Shown: positions 37,401 through 52,400 of the stretch, in pieces
Layout: every line of letters starts with the position of its first letter
Position numbering within the stretch: the first letter of the stretch is position 1
Assembly (NCBI RefSeq): GCF_910592395.1
Contig: NC_088324.1
Span: 13,108,953-13,172,952, forward strand
DNA length: 64,000 bases
Direction: 5' to 3'
DNA from: Lineus longissimus
Taxonomy: Eukaryota; Nemertea; Pilidiophora; Heteronemertea; Lineidae
Position numbers and translations under genes: made by a program
The notes under the pieces: model-generated
What the model was told of the DNA's origin: nothing
The model's input: the letters and a program-made list of their open reading frames with translations, nothing else
Databases searched by the model: none

Positions 37401-40400
37401 GCTACACAACAATCAATATCACAGGCTGACGAAATCCAAGAAGTGACTGGTTTTTATTCACAACATTTCCAACTAAGGCTCATGTCATTGGTGTAGGTTA
37501 ATGTAAACACTTCCATTCCTAACAGAATCAAAGTCGAAGGTATATGCCGTAAATGAAATCAAAACGAGTCCATATAAGTTACTCAGCTGTAATAGCCACG
37601 AAACTGTATCAACTCCACAACGGATGACGACAATTAGGTGCGTCACAGCATCCTTCACACCGTTAACTTATTAATCCAATTGATAATCGTATCGCTCACT
37701 TCCCTGAGAGATGGTCACAGCCTGGTCAACGCATCAATCTCTCCACAACTGAAGTCACAAATGAGCAAATATTGTGCAAAATCGATACATAAGCCCTGAA
37801 GGATAAATTGGAGTCTGGAAATCCATTGATGGAAGTTTTTCATGAGCCACGAATCAGAAGTCATAAACAGCAAGGTTTTCTTACAATGAATGGATCTAAC
37901 ATCAAGATTATATCAATGGAACTTGAACAGACATCAAGAATACATGAAGAGAACTTATTCCTCTAATCCTTAGACGATATGCTGGCACAAGTATCAGTCC
38001 ATAGAAGCTATCGGTTTCTACTGCGTCTCATGAAGTGAGCATCGCCCTTTTTGTTTTCTGATTGGCTGACCAAATCGACAAAGAATGACGAGTAGATATT
38101 GCGAAATACACCTTGAGGGTCAAAAAGGAGGGTTTCAATAATCATCGTACATGCCACAAAGGACATCAACAAGATCTCAATCAACAAAGATTTCATTACT
38201 GGAGTGAACTTATCAGCTGATGACTGACAATCTGACATGGGGAAATTACCGCAGGGAAAAATACGCATCTAAGTATCTTTGGATACTGGTAAATGAATGG
38301 ACGGGGAACAAACATGTCGCTGATTTGGCTGATGCACTTCAACAGAAGTACCCATACTGCGTATCACCAATAATCATCAGATCGAGGGATGACGGTTTGC
38401 ATGTTGTGAAAGATTTCGTATTTTATACGGAACGCCCATGACCACCTCATTGGTTTGGCGCACCGAGGAGTGCCGAGACGGTTGAAGACGTTAATGTAGC
38501 GCCTCAATGATCAAATCATCAAAGGTATGACGGAGATACTGCTCCGATGGTACTGCGTCACTCGCCTTAATTTGACGTTTGATGTTTTAGACCATCTGAC
38601 ATCATTGATTAGCAACAGAATCCATCAATGGAGGACCAAGGAATGAATGTATCATGATTATATTTCAAAAGATTTGAAACCTAACCCTTTGTTATGTGTG
38701 TGATAGCAAAATGGCATTTTCAAAAATAGGAAAGCTATTGACATTGAAACTGGAGCAGGATCACAGAATGATGCTCAGAAATAATCATCTCACTGACAAT
38801 CAGCTGATCAAATCACTGACATAATGAATCGATGATGTCTGCACCGAAAGAGTTCATTGATGCCATCAGAGGTCAACTTCGACCAATTTAGCACCATCAT
38901 AGAATTATATATGATTGCCAATCAAACAATCAAGTTCATTCACACCGAAGTTGATTCACAAGAATTCTGGTGCACAAATAATCGATGTGATGTTTTGAAA
39001 TGTCATGTTTGTTATCAACAGATCTCAGATTTCTATCCAACGGCAAGTTTTAATATTTGAGGAAACCGTCATTCAGATTCTAAGTTCATTCCGAATTAAC
39101 CACTTCGACAAGGCAGCAGACAATGCCAAATACCTTGGTAAGTTGCATCCTGATAAAGTTTTACACTCTGTATTCTATTCCCTTCTGAAATCCCTTCTTT
39201 GAATCTCCTGACACTATTTGACAACAACCAATCAAACAGCCGATTCAGCAGCTGACAAAACACCTATCCTCGCCGGAATTCCATTTGGCCTTCGACGAAC
39301 AACTCAGAATTTTTCGAAAATATCCATGGTGATGCATCAATTCCACGGAAGATATTACTATCGCGATTAACCCGGCTGTACTGGCGGGGAAGTCTGGCAC
39401 TCGGCCGCAGACAAATACATGTACATACTGCTCCGATGATAAAACAGACCACCGTATCAGCCAACCGGAGATAAATCATGGTTGGGGAGTTGGCCACAAT
39501 ACAGAAATACTTATCGTTTTCATTCAGGCTCTAATCAGGGTCAGACTAGACTGGTTCGATGAGCAATGAAGCTATACGGGACTTTTTGACAATGCGCTGG
39601 CTGAAACACGATGGTAATGAATGGTTCGGTTCCGCATATATATTCATGATCAACTTCTATTCAGAAAGCACAGTCAAACAATTCTTTAAAAAACACATTC
39701 CAGACTGTAAAATACTGTCCATAATAGGGGGTGTCCCGATTACAAGATTTTGCCTCTGCTTTTGCGTCCCGAAAAGCAGAACCGGTAACTATCACCCAGA
39801 ATCAGGAACAACATGATAGGCTGGTGCTGCTATATCTCATTTGAAAAAAAAAATTTCTAAAATTTTTTTCTTCAAAAAGACAAGAAAAGTAGGAAACACA
39901 CTCAAAATGAACCAATCGGAACCCTGCGAGCTAATTCACAAACACAATTCATTGATTTTGGTGCCTCTGATCCCTTTAAGCCCTAAATACTGTAGGGACA
40001 CTCCCTCCACCCTGATGAAGCGTTGCCATGGAAACGTGATCAGTGACAGAAATTGCCAACCAGACTTGGCAACTTTTAATCATGGAAATTGCGTTTCGGA
40101 AACGCTATGAAATGCTATTGTCAACATCTGAGTGAATGAGGCAGAGATGGGTCAATGACCGGACTTGGATAAGTCATCTACCTCTGCACAATTGATTCTG
40201 CAGTAGCTTTTGTTAGGATCTTTAAATTCCCATGATCATCATCACTGATCAGCTGATGGGGGTATAAACGACAGATGTAATAGCGTTCAGGTGTTCCGAA
40301 GTGGGGTAATTATGCATGTTCTGTCATGTAGGCCTTGGCTAGTATGTGCTTTACTGTACATACATGTACAGGCAACTATAAAACCCAGTCGTCAAGAAGG

Positions 40401-43400
40401 GCAGTGTGGCTAACATCATGCAAAATATGCGACAGCACGTGCATAACCAGATACAATGATATGACTAATCATCTGAAATGGGATGAGGGTAATTTTACTG
40501 GAAAATATCAAATTTAAAAAATGACGTGATAAGTCATACGAGGCAAATGGTTTAGCAGAGGAAATTCAGTAAAATGACCGCCATACGTCTTCAACACCCC
40601 TTCACCATTTGTAGTATGGCAAGGCCCCCACCCCCAACTCATTTTAACGTGGAGTCGGAGTGAGTAGCAGCAGCAATGACACCTGCCCTGCCGGTCAGCC
40701 ACCAGAAACAGGTCACCCCAAGACTGGAACCTTGGCTCCTTTAGTCTAAACCCAATGATATATACAGCAATTCATCGCTACATTATGACTTACACTCTTC
40801 GACAGAAGTTGATTTTCTCAAATATCCGCGTAAAATACGAAGTGAAAAACCCATCCATGCCATGAATAGAATGAGAGATGTTAAACATCAGAACACTATC
40901 ACACATCCATATCGAACATTAAACACGAAGTATAAAATTTGTGGATCCCAGCTGACTAATGTAGTTATATAATTGACAAAATGTCAACACTGATGCAAAT
41001 AGTGGCATACTGCTAATTATGTAATCAGCCAGTGCAGTGATATCACTTTTATTTTGAAGCCATAAACTTCTAGTCAATCTGATCTCATGCATAACTTTTC
41101 AAAGTGGCACTTTCAGGGAGGAGTGGCAAGATTTAGCGATTTTAAAGGTCTTGATGAAGGGTCATGGTTTCAACAGGCTCGTTGGCAGCCACTATCAAAT
41201 CATATTGTAGTCGGAAATGCAATGATCACATTCTTAACTAGACTAAATTATTTTTTATTTTCTGCCTTAACATTGAGTTATCTACCATTTATCAAACCTT
41301 ATCGAGAACTTTTTTGCCATTATTATCAAGGTAGGGATTAAAAGATGGCCATTGCAGTTACTATAAATAGAAGAAGACACTTTTTGGTCTTTCTGAGGAA
41401 ATTGATAGGCCCATCAAAGAAAATATCGCCGGGTATACACACATGAATACAAGCATGCCATGTTGTACACATCAGCAACCAACAAAAGCACCAACATATG
41501 TACCACCTCCACCATATATCGCACAGATGTCGACTTACTTTTTCGAGCCATGGCGTCCTGATATACACGCGCAGGAGCCAAAGAGACTACCTCCCATTTC
41601 CCTGGCCGAAAAAATCCACACCTAAAGTGACTATCATAGCCTTTAAGGTCTCCTAAACGTAATCCATCATTGATTTTGTAGATTTGATCCGAAATTGTTG
41701 AGCAATTGTAGCATAAGGTTGGCGGACCTAGTCAAAGCGTTAGTCAGGGCCTATCCATTGAAATAAGTCTAACAGGTGTTCCGGCTGGGTAAGAGCACTC
41801 TTCAGTGATGAGGCCAAAATCATTGGCTGCTGTCATAATCCACAAATATCATTTGAATATCGTGACTTTGATAACGCGTCAAAATCTTTAGGTGCATGGG
41901 AGTTGTAATCCTGAATGATCATTTGAATATCGTAGCTATCACAGAGGCCACTGCAATTATCATTTCCGGCAGTGTTTTGTTCTCATCTCACAATAGCAAT
42001 CAGATTCCATTAAAACAGAAATAAGTTGATATTGTTGGCAGAAAATATCATCCATCTCCTAGTCATCAAAGGTTACCACATCGCATAAAGGGCATAAAAC
42101 CTAAGAGGTACCAGTAGGCCTTGAGAGCATTAGGCCCTTCCTCTAGACTTATTTTACCATTAAGTAATGAAAACTACAGGTTTGTATAAGCATCCAGATA
42201 GCAACTGAGAGGGTATTATCCTTTGAAAATGATCTAAGACGCTCTAAGTACAGGTGTGATAACCAAAGGTAGGCCTGCATCAGCATCCAGTGGTACTCCC
42301 CAACCTATGATACATGAACCTTCCTTGAACGATACCAACCAATCCTAACACTGCTACTTCAGTTTCCTCCTACGGTACATAACATTGCAAATCACCCAAT
42401 ATTGTTTATAGAACTAATGATGTCCTAGTTGACACACCGCACTCAACTCAAATTTTTCTACTCCCACTCTCCATTGTGAAGTTCGATCAGTCAGAGGTGG
42501 AATCGGCAATGTTTTAGTACTCTCTAGAGATGGGACAGCTCAACTTGCAAATTGAGCTTTATAAATTATTAAATACTCACTTAAGGTTAGATGATACTTC
42601 GTGTAGCGACAAACTAAACCTGCTGTATCAATGAAACTGGATGTTCCCCATCAGACACCACAGTTGCCATTTATCGGCTCATTAGTGCTATACAACACCA
42701 GCAGGTAATCTGGTAGCTGTATGATGTATGAGTTTTGAATGGAACCACTCAAGGTAGGGCCTAGTAGTTATCCTCTCAGGAAAAGCAACGAGTTAACATA
42801 TGGAGCCCAAGGTCCCACGAACAACGATGGGGACAACTGTAGTCCTCCAACCAAGGTTGGTAGAAATAGCTACAAAAAGAAACTTAAAGATTCCAAGCGG
42901 ACATCAGTTGGCTAAGAATACACGTTACGGTGAGAGCGATACTCCATAAGGTCAACGATTCTCATAGTCCTCTTCCAACACACAAGAAAGTAGCAATGTT
43001 TCTAGAACAAGCACAGATCAACTTTTGACGATGAAAGTCATTCATTCCTCATGACACCAGTTGACTGCATCTTCCAAATAAATGTGAAAATTTGAAGGTT
43101 AAAATAACTCTCCAACACCCAGTTTTGATACAATATGTCATCAACACACACACGAACGTGACAACCACACTGGAGAATGACACGTCCACTGCTTGTGTAA
43201 CTTTGTCCGGAGACAGACAACCTACACAGGCCTACGTTCTTATTATGATATTATTGATTCTTCTCCCGCGAGACCATATGCATACATATTAATCATTTTG
43301 TAAACAATAACTCAGCTTTTGATGTCTACTCGCCGGTCAAGGGGTGCAGAAATCAACACTTTCTATTAGGCAGACGACATTCAACCTTACTTTACAACAG

Positions 43401-46400
43401 AGTTGATTTTAAACTTTCAATTAAAATGATACTGATGTCACAAACAGTCTGACATTGTTAAAAAGTCGGTATTAAATTGCAGTTTTTTCGGGTAGGAGGT
43501 CAATATTATGAGCCCAGATTCCGTCAAGTTTGAACAGAATCCACAGGTGATATCATATTATTTCCAAATTCAAATCAGACCGCAACTCTTTTATTTCAAT
43601 AAATCTCCAATTGCAGGGGCAGCAATTTCCATTGATTTTTAGCTGCATTGGGTGTAACCATGCTGCCGGAGGCTATTGGTTAATCAACAGATGGTATCTC
43701 ATGGAGGGAAGTCATGAAACAGAGTTAAAGTGAAATGTACCTGGTACGCAGAGATGCATGAACTCATTAAACCCACATGAACGGCTGATGTGACAAAAGG
43801 AGTTCAATGGCCATGGAGTAATCTGGGACAAGTGTGTGACCGTCAATACTTAATCCTCAACAGGACAACTGCTCTACTCTCTATGTTAAAGTTCTGAGAC
43901 ACTGGCGCCAAAAAGCATAAGGACCATGAATATGTGACATTAATGAAGGTAATAAACTGAATAAACATATGAGTAACATTCTGAACAATCCTGAATGTTT
44001 CCATCTCTGAAACAATTTGAAATCCTACCATGATCTTGCAAAGTTCTATTCAAATCGTCAAAACTTGTTCGGGGACATTGGCTCTATAATAGATGAGAAC
44101 TCAATTCAGAATATCCAAGTGAATGAATAATATTAAGTGTCTTCAGCCAATCCATGTTTGAATCTGACCTATTTGCCCTACCAATTTGAATCTTTGCGTC
44201 ATCATTACAATATGAACTTCCTCCAATGTTGCAATCAAATTCCTGTGATATGCAGTCATCGTATGCCCAGACATATCGTGAGAAGCAGCCCAATTTGTCT
44301 ATACCAAATTCAGGTCAAGAGCACGATACAAGTTTTGGTAAAAACCACTCAAACTATTCACCTGACGTAAAATGTACTTATCATGCAGAAAGTAAACAGA
44401 ATTGTACGCATGTTTAGAGGATGAGGTCAGGGTCCGTAGTCATGTTATAGAATGCCTCTTGTGCACTGAACTTGTTTGCCAAGATGCTCTAAATAAGTTG
44501 GGCCAATTCGAAGAGAGAGACTCCCAAATATCATGGTCAGATCACTGGATTATTTTTTCCGATCAGTTAATTTTTTTAGTGTGCAATGGAAACTGCTAGT
44601 CAGCAGCGCGCTTTTTTTATAGTACAGGTTTTTTTTGAGTAGACCTCAAAATACTCATGGTACAATGGCAGAAAAAAAATTACAGAATATCTGAAACAGA
44701 AAACAATGAAATATATTATTGCCAGGAGTGTGCACACTGGAAAGAAGAGCCACAGGCCCACATGTATCCACACACATGCAACAAATAAAGATATGCATAA
44801 ATCAATACAGGGATGCATGGAAAATCTATTAGAACAGCTGTTGCAGGTCAAGCGACAATTCCTAGAATAATTCATATATAATTGTACGTAGGGTGTCATG
44901 AAAAAGAACACAAAATGAAGCGCAATGTTTCCTGCTGGGTGTTCAGCATATTTAACTCAATGGAAGAAATATCAAGGAGGAAAATTCATCACCTCTTGAT
45001 GAACTGATGTTTCATAAGTCACAAGGATCAACTTGATGCAGTAGAGTAGATATCCATATCTGCACTCAACCCCCCATGCCACACAATATAGCACAAATTA
45101 TGTTTTTCTGTAGCTTTGAGGATGAAATTTATTCAAAGTTATTCAAATACCACATGTATGCACAAACTATGCCAAAATTGGAAAGCCAGGAATGTCTAGT
45201 CACAGGTTCTCAATATTTTAACTTTCTAAGAAGCATTTCCAAGAAGCATTTCCACTTCTCATCGTTTTAGTTCAGTTATGCAGGTTTCCCATGACCCCAT
45301 CACCATATCCAAAGATACAAAATCATCGATGCCTACCTTGGTTTTGAAGACTTTGTCACCGTTGGCAAATCTTCACCAATACTGCTCGACTGAGAAGCGG
45401 TGTGCACATCCTCGAAGACAGAACTCTCGCTACCACTTTGGATGGGCTTCTCCTCAAACTTCACTGATTTTGATTGGACGCTCAAAACCTCAGGAACCAA
45501 GCTCGCACTTGCCTGCCAATGGCCGGAGATATCTTCAACAATCGAACTCTCGCTCTCCGTTCGCTCAGCAGGTTTTGATTTTTTGGCCGGGAGTGGTTTA
45601 CCGGTGAATGACATCGATTTTGAGGCGTCAGAAGCGGAGATGAGAGTTTCGGAGGCTGCAGACTCTGGAGCTTTTGCAACATCTAAAAGAGAGCAAATAA
45701 TGTTTAGATTTTTCCGTTTCTAGTTAAACATTTCAACAGAAATATACAGTTGTGATTATTACATTAGCCCTACAACCCCTGGCCATTTAACACCTTCAGC
45801 GCCGAACCACGTAGATCTACGTGGCCCAAATCCCCCCTCCCCTTTGAGCTGGTTATTGGAGTCTCATGGACTTCATGAAAGAACTCGCCATCGCCATCTT
45901 CAGGGCAAGGCAGAAACTGAAGACAAGAAAAGGTCCTTTCAGTTCCTCCCTTGCCCTGAAGATGGCGATGGCGTAGTTCTTTCATGAAGTCATTTAAAGC
46001 TCTGAACTACGCAATCACGGCACGGTAGGAACTGAAAAGACCGTTTTGTTCTTCCAGTTCCTACCTGCCCGGAAGATGGCGATGGAAGAAATATTTCTGA
46101 ACTACGCCATCGCCATCTTCAGGGCACGGTAGAAACTGAAAATACCGTTTTGGTCTTCCAGTTCCTACTTTGCCCGGAAGATGGCGATGGCGTAGTTCTA
46201 TCATGAAGTCCATGAGACTCTGATAACCAGCTCAAAGAGGGGGGATTTGGGCAACGTATATCTACGTGGTTCGGCGCTGAAGGTGTTCACATTTGGCAGT
46301 AATTCCATCAAATATGAAGTCTGGTATTATTGGTCGCGTGGTTTCCTCGTGAGCAGTAGGTCTAGGTCCGAATCTGGTGGGATCTCATGTTCTCTCATCT

Positions 46401-49400
46401 AGTAGGTCAATCGGGTAGAAGCAAGTTCCACTCTCTTCTCCTTGTTGATTTGTGGCACCAAATGCAGGCCGGGACGAGTGCAATTTGATAATTCATTTCA
46501 CAAAGTTGCACCCTTCAAGACCTGCACCGAGAACCAAATGAATCTAATCCGAAATCTCCTTAGGAGTTGTACACCTAAAATGTTATCCTAGAAAACTAAC
46601 TGCAGGCTGGACAGAATGAGACTTTAGTGAAAAACCTACTGTAAATTATGGAATATATTAACACTGGTGAATATTTGATCAACCAGTTACCTCATGCCAA
46701 CTAGCCAAAAGTCCAAGCCGCTAGTCCACAGCGATTCTGTTTGTCAGTACTTCTCGATACAAACACGAGCCATTCTGACTGATGTTTGTAATAGGCTCAC
46801 AGGCACCAAGTGCTAGAAGACCAATTATTCCTCTACCTTTTGTTTCTTTCTTGGCCTCCTTCTCTGGTGTCTTGCCCTTGGCCTTGCCCGTCTTATCCCA
46901 GACATTGATGGCCTCCACCTCAAGATTGTACACAGCCTTCTCCTCCTTATCCAAGCGCTTCTTCCATTTCAGTAATTCCTCGGCCTGGCGTCGCCTCTGG
47001 GCCAACTTCTTCTCACGAGCTGTCAGGTACCTGGGAATGAAGATTATTGCCAATTTTCAGACAAGATGATTTGAGTAGTCTATAAGAGCATGAGAATACT
47101 TTTATTCTATAAAAGTAAGGCTGTGTTCTAACTTGATGGGACACAGGTGGAATGTATAAGTCACCAATAGAAACAGCGATTTCTTCTGCATTTCACAAGT
47201 TGATATTTCAACCTTGCTTGACTTACTTTGGATCTGCCTTCATTTTCTTGATGTTACGCATGACCTTGGCATCCGGTGACCTTGACCGTGACCTCTCCTG
47301 TTGGCTATTCACCTCGGAGTCTGATTTATAATCCTTGGATTTAGGACTTGGACTCCTCATCTCACTGTGGTCATCAAACTGAAATAAACAAAATTGTCTC
47401 TAAGTTTCTGTTTCATGCCACTAACCTATGAAGTCCTGCTACTCTTTTCTTAGTCCCGCAACCAATCACACATTGCCATGCATCAGAGCTCTGGTATACA
47501 GTTGCAGGTTTTTAGGGCCATCTTTCCAGCATCAAGTCCCCATTTACTCCCCCAGCCTTGCCACTTTTCCTCTGTCAGACTACTTACACCAATGCTTATC
47601 TCATCCTCGGTGTTCACCTCACTGACGCTCAAACTAAAGTCGTCAACGGGCCCATTATCCTTCTTCAGCTTATCACGGACCTGTGCAGCTGATTGGCGTA
47701 GGCGCTGAATCTCCTGTTGCTGGTATAACATCAACTGGCGCTCTTTACTTGCCACTCGACTCGCTTCTCTCAAACGTTTGATCTCTGCCTGTTATAAACA
47801 AGAACGAGAAATGTAACTTTTGCACAATGCTTTGAGTAGCTTACTCAAGCTCTTGTCCAGATCTAGGGACTTGCCCAAGTTAATCAGCATTGTGTCTATG
47901 TATGTATGGTATTGAATACACAATGATTTGACCAGGAGTCCGAAAACTTAACCACTTGCATCATTTTGATTGAAACTTTGTTATAAACAAGATCTATTTG
48001 TTGTCGGAAAAGTTCAAATCTGGCAGGAATCTGTCACTTCGTCAACTTACTTGTTCTTGTTGCAGCTTCAACATGAGGCCACGTTGCTTCTTCTTAATCT
48101 GAGGGTAGATGTCGTCTGCTCCCTTCTCCCGGTGGTGTTTCTTCTGCTGTTCCAACCAATCAAGCTCCGCCTTGGTCTTTTCCTTCAGCGCCTTCTCACG
48201 GAGTTTCAGGAGTGCCGCCTGATGTTGTGAGCGGATCTCTTCCTCTTTCATGTACTGTCGTACCATCGCAGCGGTGAATTTCTTGAAGGATTCTTCATGG
48301 GTGAAAGGGCCGGTGACATTGTCGATGTTCAAGTTTGTGTTGGTCACTGAAAATAAAACATTAACACTGATGGTCTTCAAAAGGATCATGAGCTTAAACA
48401 AGCTTTGAAAGGGCTGACCCTCTGCACCATATAAAATCCAAGGAAGTTCTTCCTGTATAGTCCTTCGGACGTCAACTACACAATATTCATCGCCCACAAG
48501 ATGGCATTGACTTAAAACTACTGGAAAGATTCTTGACCTCGGAGACTCAAATACAAGCAAAACTTACAAGTGACATCATCAGATGACACCGATATGGGGT
48601 CAGCCTCCTTCACTTTAACATCACCCTTGCAGTCTTTCTTGGCGCGTCGACGATGACCTTCAGATGGCAGCACTGCACGAAATGAATGCTCTTCAATCTC
48701 ATCTTCTGTCATCGTCTCGTCGAAACTGAAGGAGTAGTCTGGAAAAGAATGCCAATGAAAGTATGAGAGGTGGAGAGGAACAACACTGACCATTACACAC
48801 CTCAGAAGTATAGTCAGAGGGAGTCCTGCAATCTATCCTATGAAATTTTCAAACTTTTTTCTTCAAGCTACAAGTCGTAAATTTCCTTTCTACCTTTTTC
48901 GCTAGCCAAGTCTTCACTGATGCTCTCAGTCTTGTCAGCGTCTGCTCCTGGGTCTGTTTTGATTGTGCTGTCGTCTGCCTTGGGGGTCCTCTCACCAGAG
49001 TCATCAAGGGCAGTGTGAACACTATCTGATGCAGGCCTGCGGAGTCAAACAAAACAGTTTTGTCATTCATGAAATTTATATTCAAAACTATACAACTAAG
49101 CAAACCACTGTGAGTCGATGAGAACAGAATGCTTGCAAGCCAAACATTTTTGAGAAACTTACTCTGGTGTCCTAGGGCGCCTCCTCCCAAGTGTCGACTT
49201 GGAATCAGTTGATTCGCTCTCAAAGCTCTCAGTGCTGTAAGGCGCAGCAAGCGAACGGCTCAAGTCTGAAGATGCAGCACTCGAAATGACCTCCGAAACG
49301 TCCTTAGATGGAGCACGCTTTGTGGAGCGAGGAAGAGGTGGCTTTTCATGTTTTGCTAGCGTGGCTTGCACAGCAGCGGTTGCAGCAGCACTAGCGACAT

Positions 49401-52400
49401 CTGTGGCCATTTTTAGAGTCTGCTCAGTTGGTACAGCAGCTGGGTGGTTAAGAATTACATTCTTGGCCTGAAAATAGGATCAGATTGAAATCGATTAAAA
49501 GTTTTCACTTTCAGCATTGTCAGTTAGTGAGCAAAGAGTTGAACTCACAATCGGAACATAGTGGGGCAATATCAGAAAATCGGTCACCAAAAAACCCAAC
49601 AGAAACTAACCTCAGCAAGTTGTCTGGCAGCCTCAGCTGTAGTCATGGCTGCGGCCGCCTGAGTTTCAAGCAACTTGGCCGTAGAATCTTGCAATGTCGT
49701 TGTCGCCTCTTGTCGTACTTGCGTGACGGTCCTATTTGCTCGATCCTCAGCACTGACAGTGTTTTGCCGTGCCTGGTTCAGCTGTTGGGTCGCCTCCAGG
49801 GATTCTTGGCGGGCCTTTTGCTGCAGTGCTGCCATTTCTTGATCATGTGTCTGTTGCCTGCCCTAAAAGTTTTAAAGAATAATAACATTACTGTAAACAT
49901 CCAACATCTTTTAAGACCAAAGCATGTTTTAGTAGAAAGAGCAACATTAACGGCTCATGACTGTATGCTACAACTATGACGTACCTTTAGAATCTGAGCC
50001 AATGTGACTGTCTCTTGTTGTGCCAATGACACAGCTCTCGTCCTCTCGACATCTGTCAGCTGCCGCACTGATTCCTCCATCCCCTCCAACAGATTCAACT
50101 CCGCTGCAAGCTTTCGTTCCAAAGATCCCGGCGAGAGACGGCCTTGCTGGATAGGTCGAATGTTATCACGCTGCATATGATATTCCCGAGGCATTTCCCG
50201 ATTTATCGGACGAAACTGGGTGTCTCTTTCTGGTCTGGGTTGCTCAGACCTTCTTGGAGCAGGTATGGGTTTTGCATGATCATCAACAAGACTTGAAAGC
50301 TCCGAATCGAGTGAATCTGGTTTCTTTGAGTGAGTTGATTTCGTCAGTGATTTCGTCTTCTCCTTTGTCTGGCTGCTGAAGAGAAGATAAACTCATCTTA
50401 CTCAACAATATTTGAAGCTGAAGGTTTTTGCCAGTCCATGAGCGAATACCACGAACAACGAGATATGATTTGGAAAAAAGAGGGTACATAGAATGGTTGA
50501 ACAGACAGATTATACGCTAGTTCTAAATGATTATCTTGGATGAACTTACACTGGTGATGTTCCTGATATCGTGTTCTCGGATATGGATAACGTGCTCTCG
50601 TCACCGGTGAAATCATCCTCATACGCAGCTGAATGAGACCTCTGCTGAAAGCTCTGGGTACGGGGTTGGGACAAAGAACCATCATCCTTTTTGTCCAGAG
50701 GTAGATTTGGTACGTCTGGGTTTCGAGGGGTATCACCATCGATGCCATGTGGACTGATTGAGGTCAAGGTGGAACTGGAGGGTTGTTCTTGGCCTGGCAA
50801 ACTGCTGTACTTGTAATTCTCAGGAGCGGTTAGTCGTGGGGCCACAGTCTCTCTTGTATAGAACTCCTGTGGTGAACTACGTGGATTTCCTGAAGAAAGA
50901 AACAGGCTTGTTGCATTCAGACAGTTCAAAATGTATGACCAAGGGACAATCCAGGGCAAACTCGATTTGCAAACCTTTTCCATCTTTCTGTAAAGAGAAG
51001 GCGGTCAGGTTTTGAAACACTCTCCAGACACTGACACATTCAAAACTTGGCTTAAGACTTGGTTGCTTCAGGATCATTTTGAGAGAGTAACACCTTGATC
51101 GAACCTCGGAAAGGCGCCATTCGAATGATTATTTATAATCAATAACTATAATCCTCGTTATATCAACATAAAATGACTGTACCTTGTTCGTTCTGCTGCT
51201 GCAGTCTCCTCGTATGTATGTTATAAATACTAAAAGGATCCGCCCTCTTCTCCTCCCACATGTAGCGTGGTTTACTTGACCTCAGATGGCGGTGGGACGG
51301 CACCTGGGTAAACTCGACCGGAGATCGTTTGATTTCCGTGTTTGATGCACAGTAGTCTTTACTGAAGAGGGCAGCACCGATCTGAAGAAGGCGACAAAAA
51401 ATTTCACTTTAAATCAAATGCTATCCAGCATTGCTCAAAATGGAAATCATAGGGTCTTGGCATGAAACTTCTATTCGAAGAGCTGTGATTGCAAGAAATC
51501 TTGGCCAAAGACACTGTTGTTCTTAATAACACCTACCCGTCGGTTAATGTAGTCAGAATCTGACTCATCCAAAGATTCGGTCACATCACTGTCATTGTAG
51601 CGATCCATACTTGACGTCAAGGCCTTGAAAGAGAAGATGAATTACATGTTACTTTCAATATGTTACTTACAGATCATGTTCTAACAGGAGTCAAACCATA
51701 ACCATCTGACCCTTTGGGCAAAACACTTACCCTTGGCTCCAAGTGCACATCCTTGCGGAGACTGGACCTCATTGGGCTCCCCGATGGCATCTTCCAGTCC
51801 ATACTCTGTCTGACAGTGTGGCCACGATAAGCAGCCTGGATGGCGGTGGCCGCATCGTTACGCTCACGGTCGCCCTCAATCACCTGCGCTCTATTGGCCA
51901 AGTTTCCAACACCTGGAGATAAAAACATCAAAGAGATAAATGATGATGACAAAACCAGTTGATGGCTGATGGGAAAGAGTGCCAGATTGCAATGAACCAC
52001 TGTTAGAGTGGTGTCATCAGAAATGACTTATCTTTTGCTTCTTACCAGGTAAATCTCTATTGAACACTGAGTAGTCATCATGAGTCCCAGCTATCTTGTC
52101 ATGGCGGCTCACAAATGGCACACTATCGTCTGGCTGGGAATAACCCCAAGCGTCTCTGGACGGACCAAACGTCGGATCTAAAGGGCCTGGAGAGAATGAA
52201 TAAACCACTTGTTCAGTCAAACACCCATTTTACCAAGATTAGTTATCAATGTCTATTTTTACTTTATTTCCACTGTGCCTACAACTCTACAATTCCTACT
52301 TCAATGATGCATGCACGTGCCACAAATCTGTGGTCATTTTTAAGAAATAGGCAATCATGCATATGACTATGAGGTCAGGCAGTTATGCTTATGTACATGA

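Noticed and set aside
39559-39816. Possible small gene in the long CEP350 intron (85-codon plus frame)
   Set aside because: No domain, no splice context and composition like the surrounding intron.
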